NCBI RefSeq assembly: GCF_031877795.1
Contig: NC_133954.1
Coordinates: forward strand, 8,709,256 to 8,773,255
Reading direction: 5' to 3'
DNA: 64,000 nt
DNA from: Strix aluco
Lineage: Eukaryota > Chordata > Aves > Strigiformes > Strigidae
Under the pieces are notes generated by a model that was not told where the DNA came from, did not search any database, and was given only the letters and a program-made list of their open reading frames with translations. Below are positions 1 through 13,227 of the stretch, one piece after another. The translations under genes were made by a program, and so were the position numbers. Position 1 is the stretch's first letter. Each line of letters opens with the position of its first letter.

Positions 1-3000
1 AGAATATCAGCAGATCTGGAGGGGCTGCAAAGGGGAAAGGGGGATCTGGACCCCCCACTCTCAAATTAGCCATCCTGGAAGAGCAGTTTTGCTGGGTCCA
101 CCAAGTGCTCCTGGACTGAGACACATTGGGGTGCTGCCAGGGAACTGCAGAGTGGTCTCCTCCCTTCGAGGTGATGGGTGCCAGCCCCATCACTCACCCC
201 CCGGCCTCAGAAAACACCCCAGGACCTCGATTCCCCTCGTGTGAACTGGATCCCACCCCTCTCCTTTTGCCCATCCCGTCCCCCCAGGCAGGGCAGCTCC
301 ACCTCTGGCAGGGCAGATGCAGTGCTCGCCCCCAGCACCCACCCCCAGGGACCCAGGGCAAAACACCCAGCCCAGCCACGCTCTATCGTGTGCGATGAAG
401 AACACGGCAGCTGCCATCCTGAGCCCTCCTGCTCCAAAAATCCTCCCTTTCCCAGGCAAACCCCCAGGATAGGAGCAGGGAAAGGGCTGGGAGACACAGA
501 CCCAGCGCAGCCAGGTGGTAACGGCACAGACCATCCCCTTCACAAGGTATTTCCTACACCAGGAACAAGCATCGGTGCTGCCCTTCCCCAACACTCGCCC
601 ACAGGACCAGGACTTGCCGAAATCCACGGCCGCTGAGCCACTCGGAGGGGGGATGCACACTCAGCCCAAGGCTGCTGCACGGCTCCTCGTGAGCATTCGG
701 GCTAATGAACACGAACGCATCTGTTAGTTGCTAGCAGTAGGGCTGTTTGGGAATGTTTTGATTAAATATTTTTCATCGAAAATTCCGACTGGTTGAGATT
801 GAATTTGTTTGCCTGAAATAATTGGTGCGGAGAAGTTTTCCAGTTAAAGGAAAAGGACCGAGGAGAAAGGCGTTGGAATTTTACTTCCTTTAAACTGTAA
901 CACGTTCTGTTTCACAATTTAACTTATAGGGAAAGAATGTTAAGAGAAGTCAAGTCAATGTTTTGAAGTGGTGGGAAGAAAAATGTTTCAGTAATCGGAT
1001 AGATCTGTGGATTTTCCACTGGATTTAAAAAACAAAACATAACAAAAAAAACCCCAACCACACCTTTTTACCCTGACTGAGAATGGGAAAACACTGAAAT
1101 CTCAATCCTTGCAGCAAAAAGACTGCCCACCTCCAGAAAGCACCAGTAACACCCAGCCAGGGCAGGTCCTGGCCTGGTCGTGGCTGGTGGCCACCACAAG
1201 ACACTTCGTGCAGTTCATCCACTTCATCCGTCGGGTCCCTGGGGGCTTTGTTGGGACGAAGCCTCGGGCTGGGCAGGGGGAGAAGCTCCTGCATCACCCC
1301 AACCCCCAGATCGATCTCAGCCTCAGAGCAGGGTCTGGCAGCGGCAGGGGGAGGCAGCAGCTTCCCAGCCAGCCCTGGGATGGGGAACGGGGCAGGAGAG
1401 AGACTGTCCCTCCTCAACAGCCCTGACCTGCTGTCTGCCACCATGGCCCAGGGGACACCGCCACCCCCTCCCCAGGGACCAACGACCCCCTGACTCCAGC
1501 TCCCTGAGGCCACACATCCCCTATACAGGGAGGAGGCAGGATCCTATCCTGCCCAGCCCGCCCCCCTTCAGCACTGCAACACCAACACCTCTCCGCCAAA
1601 GCACAACGGAGAAAATGAGCAAAAAACCCACGAATTTCTGGGCAACGACCCCCTTACCTGTGCGTGCAGCCCCCAGGAGCAGGCAGCACAGCCCTGCCTG
1701 CACTTGCCGGGCAGATATTGCCACCGTGTGGGCAGGGCTCGTAAGCACCAGCTGCATTTCGGGAGAAATGCTGAAAACTCTTAATTAGGTTCCTTCCGTG
1801 CTAAAAAAAATTGCCCCTCACTGGTTGAACCCCCGCCCCGTCCCCGGGAAGTTATTGCTGGGCAGCCCCGCCCAGGGCAGGGCTGGTGCTGGGGGGTGAT
1901 GGAGGGACCGGTGGGGTGAGGGCATCGTCACCCGAGGGTTTGTGGACCCCATGGGTGCTCCCAAGGCAGCTGTGGAGGGTGACTGAGGAAATAAGTTCAT
2001 TATCAGCCGGTTTAATTGCACTGTGTGGGGTTCTGAGTTCCCCTGGGATACGGTTTGTGGGTGGGGAGGATTGGAAACACCTGAGAGTAAAGGGGACAAA
2101 GGGTAAAGTGGAAAATAAAGACACGCTCAAGGTGATGGGGAGGGCCTGGAGGGGCAGCTGGGCCTGCTGCCTCCCCCTCCAAGAGACCCCGGAGCGACCC
2201 TCCCAGCTCTGCTTGCTGGTGTTTCACCGGCGCCTGCAGAGACCCCACGAGTGCTTGGGAAAGGGGGTGAGACAGACCAGGGAACGCTTCTGCAGGCAAT
2301 AAAAGGCCAATTGACCCGCTGAAAACACCCCGCGGGTCTGGGCGCTCGTAGCGTGCTGGTGGGCAGCACCCAAGGAACAGGGTGGGTGGGTGGCTTTGGG
2401 CCAGAAACCCGGCAAAGCCAGGAGCAAAAGTCAGCCCGGGCATCACCGGCCTCACGCTCAGACTCCTTCATCTCTAAGATTGGTGCGTGGGGAAAGGAGA
2501 GGTGCTGGGGGACCCCTCTCCCAGGGAAATGTTGCCAAGAAACCTGCGAGGCGGTCGGGTGGTCGTTGCACCGAGAACGACGGCCGTGGTCCCTCCTGGC
2601 TTTAAAGCCTGTGGGAAAGTATATATAGCAGTTAAATAAAAAGCTGCTGCTATATGAGCAGATGGATTAAGCAGAGACACGGGAGATATATATATCTCTA
2701 TAGAGATAAACGTGTGTGTACGAGTGTGTGCGCTCAGACACACGGTCCCCGCTGAAGCCCCCAGATTGCGCACGGGACCGGGACGGGACTTCGTGCTCCG
2801 ATTTCATCTCTCTGCCTTCACGCTGCCAGAAAACACTCGGGGGATTCGACTGCAGGATTGAGGCTCTGGGGGATTGGGAAATAGTAATAATAGTTTATTT
2901 ATTTGTTTTTATAGCTTTTTCATTTAATAGCTTGTTTGTTTTATTTTTAAACACAACAGCGGTGAAATGTGACTGGGTGGGAGCGGGGCAGCGGCTGTTG

Positions 3001-4932
3001 CTTGAGGAGAAGCAAATGCAGAGGAGAAGGCGTGGAGCAAGGTGGAGAGGGAAGGGGGAAGAAAATGGGGAGCTGGGGGTCTCTGGGGTGAGGTGTGGAA
3101 GCAGCTTGGGGCTCCCTCCATCAGGGCAGAGGTTACACCTGAAGCAAACGGCCAGAAAACCTGTTCCTGCCAGTGACCAGCAGGACTGGATGTGTCCAAA
3201 AGCCACCGGGATTGTGCTACAAAACCAACCCCGGGGCGACGTCGGGGTACCTGTGTCTGCAAACCCAGCAGCGCAGCCCTGGAGGAGAGCTGCACCACTC
3301 TCAAAAAAACCCCAAATTTTGTGCATCTGAAGTGTTTTATAAGCACCATTTTTGTGTTGGTCTCATTATTTCAACAATAAATTTTCCACCGAAAGAGCTG
3401 AAACGTTGCGAACACCAACGTGGACGCGCATAGGCAGAAATAAAGCGCCGCAGTTTATTCTGTTTCCCTGTGGCTGAAGGTCTCTGGGTAGGAGAATCCT
3501 CGTGGTGGCCCCCCCAGTCCTGGGGGGGGCGGTTCTTCCTTGCACTGCAGCTCCTGCTCCCACACAGGGCTGTGGCAAAGGGACACCCAGAGCGCGAGTG
3601 TCCCCGCCGGCTGTGACCACGGCAGGCGTTGGGGTGTCCACCCTGGTCCACACGCTGCTGGGCTGGGCTGAGCCTGCGGTGGGGTGTCCCCCCCAGGCCC
3701 AGCACCCCTCTCACGAGCTCCTCCAGCCCCTCCATCACCCTGAGCAGCGGCTTCACCTCAAACTAACCCGGCTGCTTTGCTCCAACACGGCCCCTTTTGC
3801 CGGCAGAGCAGCGGTGACAGCAAACTCTGGCAGGGAAGAAGGGAAGAGGAGCAAAATAATTCTCCAACCACCTCCAGCACCTCATGGGTGACCAGGTTTG
3901 CAACCAAAAAGGTGCTACAAGGCAGGGGTCTGCTGGGAGCTCCCCCCCCCCAGGTCACAGCCCAGCCCAACAAAGCACCGCGGGGCTGCTGCAAATTGGC
4001 AGGAGGGGCCGGTACAAAACATCAATGCGAAACGGCCGATGCGGGTCCAGGAGAAGTCCAGCCTCGCAAGGACAACCCCACGCTAATGCTTTCGCAATAA
4101 ATTCGACAGCAGCTTCTTTCTAGCAGGCTTTTGGTAGGCGTTTGACCCAACTCCAGTCAATCTAACATCGTTACGCTGCAGTTAATGTCAGTTTGAAAGT
4201 GCTTTTATAGCTGAAACGCTGCTGTACTTAATGTAAACACCGAGGTTATGAGGATTCTTGCATTGACACGGGGAGGTTGTACTGATTAGCTTAAATCACT
4301 GTCATGTGGTATTAGTTAAAAGGATGTAAAAAGCAGCATCTGAGGCCTCGTCTGCGCTGCAGCGCGGGGCTCGTCGCGGAGGAAGGAAGCGACGGGGCTC
4401 CTGCCACCGCTATACCCTCGGGGACCCAGGGGTAGGTGCATGTACAGTGGTAAATTGGGGGTTTTTGCAACAGGACGGGGATGGTTTCGTTATGACGCTG
4501 ATAAAAAGCACACAGAGAGCAGCGCTGCCAACACAACCCATGCTGGGACCCCAGCACTCCCGTACGGGGACCCCAGGAGCTCTGGCACAGCAAAAACCCC
4601 CCAGGCTGAGCAGGTGCCACGGGTGATGCCGGCAAGTCCCGCAGCACATCTCGGCGGGATCCTCACCCTGCAGCACACGGGTCTCCCCAGTCACGCCATG
4701 ACAGGGGCCAGGGACACGGCTTCTGTCCAGGCGTCCCCAAGGTCACCAAGATAAACCATCGCCAGGCACAAGTGTGGTGCCCTGGGACTGTGGCCACTCC
4801 GCCGAGGGACCAGTGGCCCATCCCTCCACCCAGCGAGTGTTTTACATCGAAGGAAAAATCCTCGAGCACAAGTAGGGCCATTGGGCCCCTTGGCTGGGCT
4901 GTGGCAGGTGACGGACAATAAGAAATATATAA
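1..4932. other. Intergenic, no gene supported
   Basis: Alternating GC-rich and AT-rich unique sequence. The many short overlapping ORFs have no recognisable domains and compete on all frames. AT-rich, high-complexity patches at 725-1025 and 4110-4330 might be regulatory. A small hairpin-like TATAGCAG...CTGCTATA lies near 2625-2655. In human the next gene on this side is SRCIN1; no exon of it is recognisable here. Confidence 0.5.
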
Positions 4933-5017
4933 AGAAGAGACCAGCACCAACCTCTCTACAATGTCCTCTACAGCTCCCTGAAAGGACGTTGTAGAGAGGT
5001 TGGTGCTGGTCTCCTCT
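4933..5017. repeat. Near-perfect 35-bp inverted repeat at the CR1 5' end
   Basis: Arms 4933-4967 and 4983-5017 pair at 33 of 35 positions (one T/G and one A/C mismatch) around a 15-nt loop. The right arm is ordinary CR1 sequence; the left arm is its inverted copy, so the element starts with a snap-back. Confidence 0.85.
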
Positions 5018-5299
5018 CACAGGGAATTAGTGACAGAACGAGAGGGAACGGCTTTAAACTGCAACAGGGGAGGGTCAGACTGGACATGAGGAAAAAATGT
5101 TTCCCCCAAAGAGTGGTCAGAGAGTGGAATAGGCTGCCCAGGGAGGGGGTGGAGTCCCCACCCCTGGGGGTGTTTAAGGGCCGTTTGGATGAGCTGTGGG
5201 GGGATGTGGGGTAGAGGAGAACTTGTAGAGTCGGGCTGAGGGTTGGGCTCGATGATCCCGAGGGTCTTTTCCAACCTGAATGATTCTGTGATTCTGTGA
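4968..5299 (+). mobile_element. CR1 LINE 3' end, plus orientation
   Basis: Recognisable avian CR1 3' segment (CTACAGCTCCCTGAA, AGGCTGCCCAGGGAGG, GGGCTCGATGATCC, TTCCAACCTGAATG) ending in the terminal octamer repeat ATTCTGTG ATTCTGTGA at about 5283-5299. It is heavily 5'-truncated, with no ORF left. CR1 copies insert without a poly-A tail, as here. Confidence 0.9.
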
Positions 5300-8200
5300 A
5301 ATAGGGCCTTGGTGAAGTTTTCTAGTTGATCTGGGTGGAGGCAGGATCAGACCCGCGGCAGGAATGCTCTCCCGTAGGAAATCAGGTGGTGGGAGCGAGG
5401 TGAAGGGCTGCAGCGGGAGGTCGCTGCTCTTTGCTGGCAGGTCCGTGTCTCGCCGGGCACCCTCCGAGGGCGGAGGAGTGGGGTGGGAGCGCTGGAAACC
5501 CTTCCCCCTGCAGAAAATAAACCACCAAATTGCATCCCCACCCTCACCGCAAACATCACCTCACCCCTCCGCCTGCCATCCCCCAGCGTGTCCCCTCCAT
5601 GTCCCCTCCAGGCCGGGGCATCGCCCCGACCCCCACCTTCACCTTGTCCACTGGGAAAACGCAGCAACGTCCTTCCACGGCTGGGGCTGGGCTGGGGTTT
5701 GGGGGTTTTTTTTGAGCACATTTATAAAGATCTCATTGTTGAAAGGAAAAATGGGATCTCCTTTCCTTTTACCTTCCAGGGCAGCCCTAACCCCTCTCCC
5801 CTCGTACAAAAACACACAGGAAAGGGGTTTCTTTTCTGCTTGATTAGATTCAAAGGGATCTTTGTCTGGGGGTAGGTAGAGAAAAGCCCTCCCCCACCTC
5901 CCTTTTGACCCTCAAGACTCTGTCTGGTTTTGTTTTAAACCAAGAGAGACAGAGCTACACCCTTGGGATGTTATAAATATATATACCAGGAGGGTGGGGG
6001 GGTGGCGTCATTCGATTTTCCTGGATGGCAGCTCCAATCCAGCCGACCCCGCGTTTCTCCCCTGATCTCCGGAGCGCAAAGCCGAGGTTTGCCTCCAGAT
6101 GCACGGGGGTTTCCCAGAAGCAGCCCCCCTCCCCCTAAAAGCCTCTCCTCTCCTCCAGTTGCCATGTTATTTAATTATTCCAAAAAGCTCCTCAAGAAGA
6201 AAAGCCATCAGCAGGGTCAGATCAGCACTGGGGGGGGGGGGCGGGGGGGAGTTGCAACCCCCCTGCTCTTGGGGGGGCACCAGGAGGGTCCTGCTGCCTC
6301 CTGCCCAGGGGAGCTGCTCCCCCCACAGCCCCAGTACCCCTCACCCACCCCAAAAGAGATCACGGGTCTCTGCGACAGCACATTAAATTATATATAAGTA
6401 CATGTGGACATACGTGCTCCATGCGAGTAGCTGAGTGCGTGTGTGCGTACGTACGTGAACACCCATAAACCAGGCGAACGCAGCTGCTCACATTACTACC
6501 TACAAAAAGTTTGTAATGCAGAAAACACACCACGGACTCCCCGATACCTTTTTTCCTGTCTAGATTTTTCTCACATTTCCAAAAAAAAACCCCCAAAAAA
6601 TTTAAAAAATCTATTTTGCAAACCGCGTACCTCTCCTTATCTTTACTGGCAATTAATTTCAAGGAGGGGTATTCAATTTTGACGAGGACTCTAAAGATGT
6701 TAATATTTGAAGAGAGGAAAAAAAGTATGACATTAATTATTCAGGTATTAGTAGGTATGCTGACAGCATAGCCCAAACGATTTTCTGTCACAAACTGCTA
6801 TTAACAGATTTTTTTTTTCTCCTCCACAGAAGTGTTCTACAAATACTCGGTACCAGTGTTTTTCTTGAAAGAGTAAGTGCTGAAATTATCATTATAATTG
6901 TAGGAGCAGTAAGGATTAATAATGAAAATAACGGGGACCAGAGCTCACCACAGACGTGAATCTCCCCTGAAATCACGTGATTAAAAACCCAACGTACGAT
7001 ATTGCAAATCGTGGCGGTGCACTGAGACCACCCCCATGGGGTCCCGACCTCCACCCCGGGGTCCTGCGCCCCAGGGACCCTCATCCCGTGTGCTCGCACC
7101 CCAGCCATGCACCCTGGGGGTCACATCCAGCCATGACCCCCTATGTCTGCACCCCACTGTGCCCCCCATCCTGGCGGGGGAAGACGTTGCTGCTCCCCCC
7201 TTACCAGCTGAAAGGGGCTTCTCCTCCAGCCCCCCCAGGCGGCACAGCTGGATGGGCCACAGCTGGGGGAGCACAGCTGGTGCCACCCCGGGTTCACAGA
7301 GTTCATGCTGCTGAGATTTTAGGGTGAGATAGGGAAAGCTGACACCTGGGGAGCACCCCCCCTCAGCCGGGCCAACAGCCGGCCCTGCAGCCCCCGTCAC
7401 CTCGTTAGGGAGCCACACGGAGCAGGGCCAGGGGAAGTGGGGGGCAGCTGGGTGACACCCCGCTTCCAGCCGGCCCAGGGCCGCATCCTGCCTGGCCTCG
7501 GTCCCCCAAGGATGCTGCTTGCCAGCCAGTGCTCCCCGGTCGCCTCCTCCTTCCCCAGCTCCCTCGGTGCCGTTTCCTCTTCTCAGACCTAAAAAAGAGG
7601 AAATAAGAAAGGAAACGGGGGTGTCATGGTGTCATCCTGCCCCCTCGCCCCACGGCTCTGTCCACTCAGGACACACGGTGGGTGCCCAGCAGCCACCTTC
7701 AAGTGACACCCAGTGTCCCTGGGGTGATTTAGGGATGCAGGAAGCTTCATGTATGAATATTTCCCTCGGGGCACCTTTCAGGGCAGGGAATCCCACCTGG
7801 ATAAATGCAGGGAAAAATGGGAATTAGCAGGGAAAAAACTACAAATATGTAGGTAAAGAATGGGAGTTATTTGCAGGGTGGAAGGGGAGGAAGGGAGGCT
7901 CCGTTTCCACAGAGCACCTCTGGTCCTGCCCACACCCAGAGGGACACGGAGCAGGGCAGAAGCAGCCCCATGACATTCCTGCGTCCCCAAAACCTCCCCG
8001 CTCCCCCCAGGCCCTCCCTGCCCCGTCGGAGGTTTTTCACTTCCACGTGTATTTATGTATTTCTGCTGTTGGGAACCGACGGGGGGTATCTGAGCACGGG
8101 CCCAACAGGGAGAATGGCAGCAGAGGGGCAGATCCCCAGCACCCACAACCCAGAATAACTCTATTTCCCAGAAAACCACCTTGGCTCAGGGTTTACCAGC

Positions 8201-10969
8201 CTGGAAGCAGCTGGTGAAGGGCTGGGGAGGGGAGATGGCAGCACCCCACATCTCTGACCTGCCGGCCTCCCCACACTCCCACCGGATTTTGGGGGACAAG
8301 CTGGTCCTGCACACACTTCATCCAAGCATCCTGCTCCCCAAATCCCGACAACAGGGGGGTCAGGTTCACCTTTTTCCCCCGTTACTGATGTTTCTGTTCA
8401 TGCAGCACTGGGAAAAGTAACCCCAGTATTTGCGAGCGAGACGATAAATATATAAAATTAACTAGAGCTAAGAACATAAAATTCTAAATCTACCAGCAAC
8501 ATTTTTGTTCTTTTCCTTTTTTCATCCCCCAAAGTAATCTCCGATGAGAAGTTAAAGAACAGTTCGAGAATAATCCTCAACTTAGATCTTTACTGCGAGT
8601 CAAGGAGGGCTTTTCATCGCGTTAGAAACCACAGACAGCAAACCCTGGGCCTCGGTGCTTCGGATCCCGCAGGCTGCTCGGGGAGGATTGATTTCAGAGC
8701 ACATCCCGATGGGTCACTTCTCTTTTATGACGAGCCGCTTGCATGCAGGATCCCGAGTTTCCTACGCAACGTCTTCAGTTATTTGGGGGGGGGGTTAACC
8801 ACTGTAACGAATGGTTAATTACAAGCAGTCGTCTGGGCGGTTGCTGGTATTTCCAGCTGATTAAAGGGCTGGATGAGCCCAGTGTGTAAAACTGTAGGAA
8901 AAAATTCAATTTAAGGTAAACACCCTGAGTGTGCAGGGTCCTGGTGTGCAGAAGGGATGGATCCTCCCGGGGAGAGGGAGTGGATCCGGGCATGCTGCAG
9001 GGAGGCCGAGGGGCAATTGGGGTGAAATGGGGGTAAAATGGGTCAGAGGATCAACACTGCCCTGAACCCCCCCCACACACCTTCTGGGACCCCCAGACCC
9101 CTCCTGGGGGAGCAGCCCCCGAGGGGGAGAAACCCCCAGGGGTCACCCCAGCGCTTTGGGAACCCCCTTCCCCACAAACCCAGCGTGGATCCGTGCTGTT
9201 TGCCGGGCAGGGTGGTGTGAGCCAGCCCAAAGCCAGGATTTAATTTCCTTTCTCCCCCCCCCGGGTCTGGGAAAGGGAGAAAACCGGAGCCACACACCGG
9301 CCCGAGCAGGGCTCCTGTCCCCGGCCCAAACCTCCTTTTTCTGACAAAGGACAGGCAAAATCCTCCCCCGGTTTTGGGGAGGGGGAGGAGGATGAGCACA
9401 GTTTCCCATATGGCCTCATTTAGGGTAATTTCTTTCAATTGCTAAAAGCATAAACTCCACCTATTGAGCCCGTAGATTTATATGGAACAGCTGAAGGATC
9501 CTCCAAAGCGCTTTGTGGGCTGGCTGGGAGGGCCGGCTCCCACCTTCCAGAAAGGTTGGTGGATAATTTCTTTTTTTCTTTTTTTTTTTTTAAACTCATT
9601 TTTTGCTTCCCCACCACCACTGCTTTTTTTTTTTTTTTTTTTTGAAGAGGGAGATATTGATAACATGGGAGTTAGAAAGAGCCTCATAACTCACAATAAA
9701 CCCTTGTCCATTCTCTTCTATTGACTACATGTAAACATGGTAAATGAAAGGCCTTTAGTGACACTTAATCCCTCACCCCCTCCCCGCTCCTTCCCTGCCC
9801 CCAGCCCAGCCTGCCCTGGGAGGGGGTTACGCTGCTTTTTTTCTCACAGCTTGCTGTTTTACTGAGCCCCTCCTCTGCTATCTAATTTATCATTAACACC
9901 CTGACACTAAACTAAATAAATGCAGCAGCTTCCCTCGGCTCCCCCCACACCTTGCTCCGGGGCTACAGATTTTTTCTTCCCTCCCCCCTTGAGTTTTTGG
10001 GTATGAACCAGCCGTAAATGTACAGGCTTTGGAGGAGGGGGGGACTCAGAGCCCCCTCCCCGGCAGGTCCCGTGCTGGTTCCTGCAGATAATTAACGTCA
10101 TTATTAAATTACCTTCTTTAAAAGATAATAATAATAATAGCAGGGTCATTTGGCTGCGATTAGACCTGGTGCGGTCTCGCCGGGGTCGCTGCCTCCTGCT
10201 CGGGCTGCTCCCAGGCTTTGCCTCTCGAAATTTTAAATGTTTTTAAATGGGAGTCATTTTGAGTTGGATTCCTTTCCTCCCTGCCAGAAAGGAGGGGGGG
10301 AAAAAAAAAACCCTGCAAATAGGTTTCAAGCGCCGCGTTCGTGATTTACAGATCGATATTCTTGTGCAATTTGGGTTTCAGTGATTTTTAAGGGCGGAGG
10401 AGGTTTTTACCTGGCCCCCTGCAAAAGCGAGGTCATCAGATGATTTTGTGGCAATCGAATAATACCTCGTTATTAATCACAACTAATGAGGTCCCGGCTG
10501 GGGGTACGTTTCGTTTCTCTTTCCATTTTTCTCGGTTTGGAGAGATAATCTTTCTGGCTGTGAAAGAGCCGGGTAAACGCTTCCCAGGGCAGAATTTCAA
10601 CCTTCCCCACTCCAAAATGACAGACTTCAGGCCCATTTCAACACACTGCACAGATAAAAACCCCTTCCAGTCTTTGGGTCGCTTGTTCTGATTCACGCTG
10701 GGGTTTGTGTTTGGATCTGGCTCTGCCAACGCTGCTTCAACGGGATCTTCCAGACTTTAGCCATGTTTCCCTTTGGCAGAGATTTTAAAAATATATCTGG
10801 AGTGCTCCTTCCATAAGGGGCACTAACTCCTGAGGCCCTCAAAATAGAAACACATGTTTGGGGAACAGTCTCTGCCCTACAAATTAGAGGGAAGGAGCTA
10901 TTGATTTCCTATTAAATGTTGAGGAAAAATGTTTCTTTCAGGCAAAATTTGTCCACAGAAACGCTTAAC

Positions 10970-11500
10970 ACACACCCCCCCCCAAAGCCGCCGAGCACAT
11001 GCGTGCACAGTCACACACTCACACAGGCGACGGGCCCACACGTGCCTTCGCGCAGCCGTAGGGCACGGAGGGTTGTAGCCACGCGGAGCCGAGGCCGTGG
11101 CCACAAACACGCGGGGACACGCTTGCGCACGCAAACACGCCGGCGAGCAAGCACGGAGCCGGCGTCCCCCGCGGGTCTGGCACACAGGAGGGTGCCAGGC
11201 CCATGGAGGGGGGGGGATGTGAGCAGAGGAACGTGCTTCCCGAACCACGTAAATAAACACGCACGGCCAGATGTGCACGGCCACAGCTGTACGTAGACGG
11301 GCGGCACAGGCTGATACACGCACCCTCCGTGACACGCAGGCACACGCACCCCCTCGGTGGGGGCACACACGCGTGCTCTGGGTGTACAAATGCATGTCCC
11401 CCCTCAAAGCGAGCACCCCCGGGAGCACCCACACCTCACACACACACACACACACACACGTGCACACCAGCCAGCCCCCACCCCCTGGCACGCACCCACA
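10970..11500 (+). repeat. CA/CG-rich low-complexity tract
   Basis: About 500 nt dominated by ACAC, ACGC and GCAC steps, giving long spurious ORFs rich in Cys, Val and His. A smaller relative lies at 12740-12960. Alternating purine-pyrimidine runs are Z-DNA-prone. No gene is supported. Confidence 0.6.
11436..11462 (+). repeat. (CA)n microsatellite
   Basis: Pure CA dinucleotide run of about 12 units inside a longer CA/CG-rich tract. Confidence 0.8.
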
Positions 11501-13041
11501 AAAAGGGCCGAATATCAGCCAGTTCTGTAAAAAAAAAATGTATTTATTTCTCAGCCTAGATTCCATATTGCACGCAGGAATTAACACTTTCATCGTCATA
11601 TACTTACAACAACTTCAAATAAATAAAGATACAGTAAATCTAAACAGAAAACCCAATACATGGCTGGAAAAGGCTCTTTCCTCCCCTGGGTGGTTATTTT
11701 TAAATGTGTGTTTTAGGCCAGGGCATGGAGGAAAGGCAGCATCGGCCTCTGGATGTGCCCAGCCTGGGGAAATAACTCCCCTCCCCATCCACAGCACCCC
11801 TCAAAAATAAATTATCCCTGGGCAGAAGCATCCCTGGATCCGGGGGTCCAGCAGAGAAGCACCCATGAAGTGACCGACATTTTTAAACCCACTGGATGGG
11901 AATTTTTAATCCAGCAACGCAAAGAGAGAGCAAAGGTCCCTGAAACGCCCAGCCCCAAAAATAAACCCTTACAAACCGTGATTACAAAGCACCACACCAT
12001 ATCCAAGCTGAGATTTTTCCTGAGTCTAAAGCAGGCTGCATTTTTAAAAGCAGCACCCTTTCATAAAAGTTTTCTTTATTTTTTTTTTTTTTTACAACAT
12101 ACTTTCGGTTTTCTCCTACCTAGACAAATATTTTTATGGAAAAAAAAAAAAAAAATCCGTTTTTGCTTCGTTTGCACCCGTTTGGAAATAAAGCAATGTC
12201 ACTAATGTCATTAGAAAGGTGCCTTTATATCCTTTATGCTGTCCTGGCGATGCGAGTTGATCTTTTGCTCAAAACCAGAACTACTTTGTATCGCTCGAAC
12301 CGCTCCCTCCTCCCGGCTCATTGTGTCCCGCAGAGGTATTGCTTCTTCCAACCAACTACCGCTTGGGTTTGTTCATTTTTTAAGTCCAAAACAGGCTATT
12401 TCAGATAACAGTTTGAGTTTTCCTTTTTTTTTTTTTTTAATTTTTATTTTTTTCGATTTACTCTCTATGCATCGCCATCCCCCTTTCCAGTCTCTTACTG
12501 AAGGATCGCTAGGAAGATTACTCTTTTCTTTTTTTTTTTTTTTTTGGATCGCTTAATTTCCTTGAAACATGTTTAAAAACAAATGGGGGGATTATTATTA
12601 TAATTTTTTTTTTTTTTTTTTTTGCTGTGAACGGGATGGTTCTGCTGCTTGAGGAGCCATTCAAGGTGTGTTTGTGTGGAAAGTTTTGAGGTATTTTGTA
12701 TTGTTTTCACAGCCCTGCTACAACCCCCTTGCATTATATACAGATATCTACACCTACACACGCACGGACCTACGTGTGCGAGCAGATAAAGATGTGCGGG
12801 AGTGGAAAGTCTGCGTGTGCGCCCACACAGCCTGTAGTAATAGCTGTGGTTTCCGCACACCCGCACGTACAGCTACACACGGAGAGAAATCTCCGCGGAC
12901 CCGCACACGCGGAGGTGTCCGCCTGCCCGCTCACCCGCCCACCCCACGCGCGCACTTCCCGAGGTGATTATATCCCTTAGAAAATATTCCTGAGTTATTT
13001 GGCTGTTACTGCCCGCGGCAGATGAGCTGCGGAGTCTGGGG

Positions 13042-13088
13042 TTTGCTGCTTTTTTTTTTTTTTTTTATATATATATATATATATATAG
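13042..13088 (+). repeat. Poly-T followed by (TA)n
   Basis: About 18 T followed directly by about 11 TA units, just past the proposed EPOP poly(A) site. Confidence 0.85.
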
Positions 13089-13209
13089 ATTTTTTGCATT
13101 CATTCCCAGCGCGGATCTCGGGGGTTTTTTCTGCCCGGTCTCCGCGGGCGCTTTGTGCGGCCGGGGCTCCCTCCCGCGGCACCGCTCCGTCCCACCCACC
13201 CACCCGCAG

Positions 13210-13227
13210 TTTATTTTAAATTTTATT
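13210..13227 (-). terminator. EPOP: Candidate EPOP poly(A) signal, two AATAAA plus G/T-rich element
   Basis: The minus strand has two AATAAA hexamers (13227-13222 and 13215-13210), followed at once by GGGTGGGTGGGTGGG, a G/T-rich downstream element. This is a textbook cleavage and polyadenylation layout and the first complete one downstream of the EPOP stop. A further AATAAATA on the same strand at about 11548 is a possible distal site. Confidence 0.4.

Larger units (their letters stand above)
5300..13197. other. Intergenic, no gene supported
   Basis: Mostly unique DNA with poly-T, poly-A and G-runs and the CA/CG tract. AT-rich patches of normal complexity at 6640-7010, 8430-8780, 9640-9930 and 10130-10930 carry homeodomain-like cores (for example TTATTAATCACAACTAATGA near 10469) and may be regulatory. 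11520-12470 is AT-rich with AATAAA signals on both strands, possibly a distal 3' end of a long EPOP transcript. No ORF with a recognisable domain. Confidence 0.5.

Noticed and set aside
6790-6880. Splice-acceptor-like TTTTTTTTCTCCTCCACAG followed by an open stretch
   Set aside because: The following sequence has no coding match and no gene is expected here. Poly-T tracts followed by CAG are common by chance in this window.
10898-11599. 233-codon minus-strand ORF
   Set aside because: Product of the CA/CG low-complexity tract, giving Cys/Val/His-rich nonsense.
1-13000. Search for SRCIN1 5' exons, the expected neighbour on the left
   Set aside because: No segment encodes anything I recognise as the SRCIN1 N-terminus, so the gene is presumed to lie further left.
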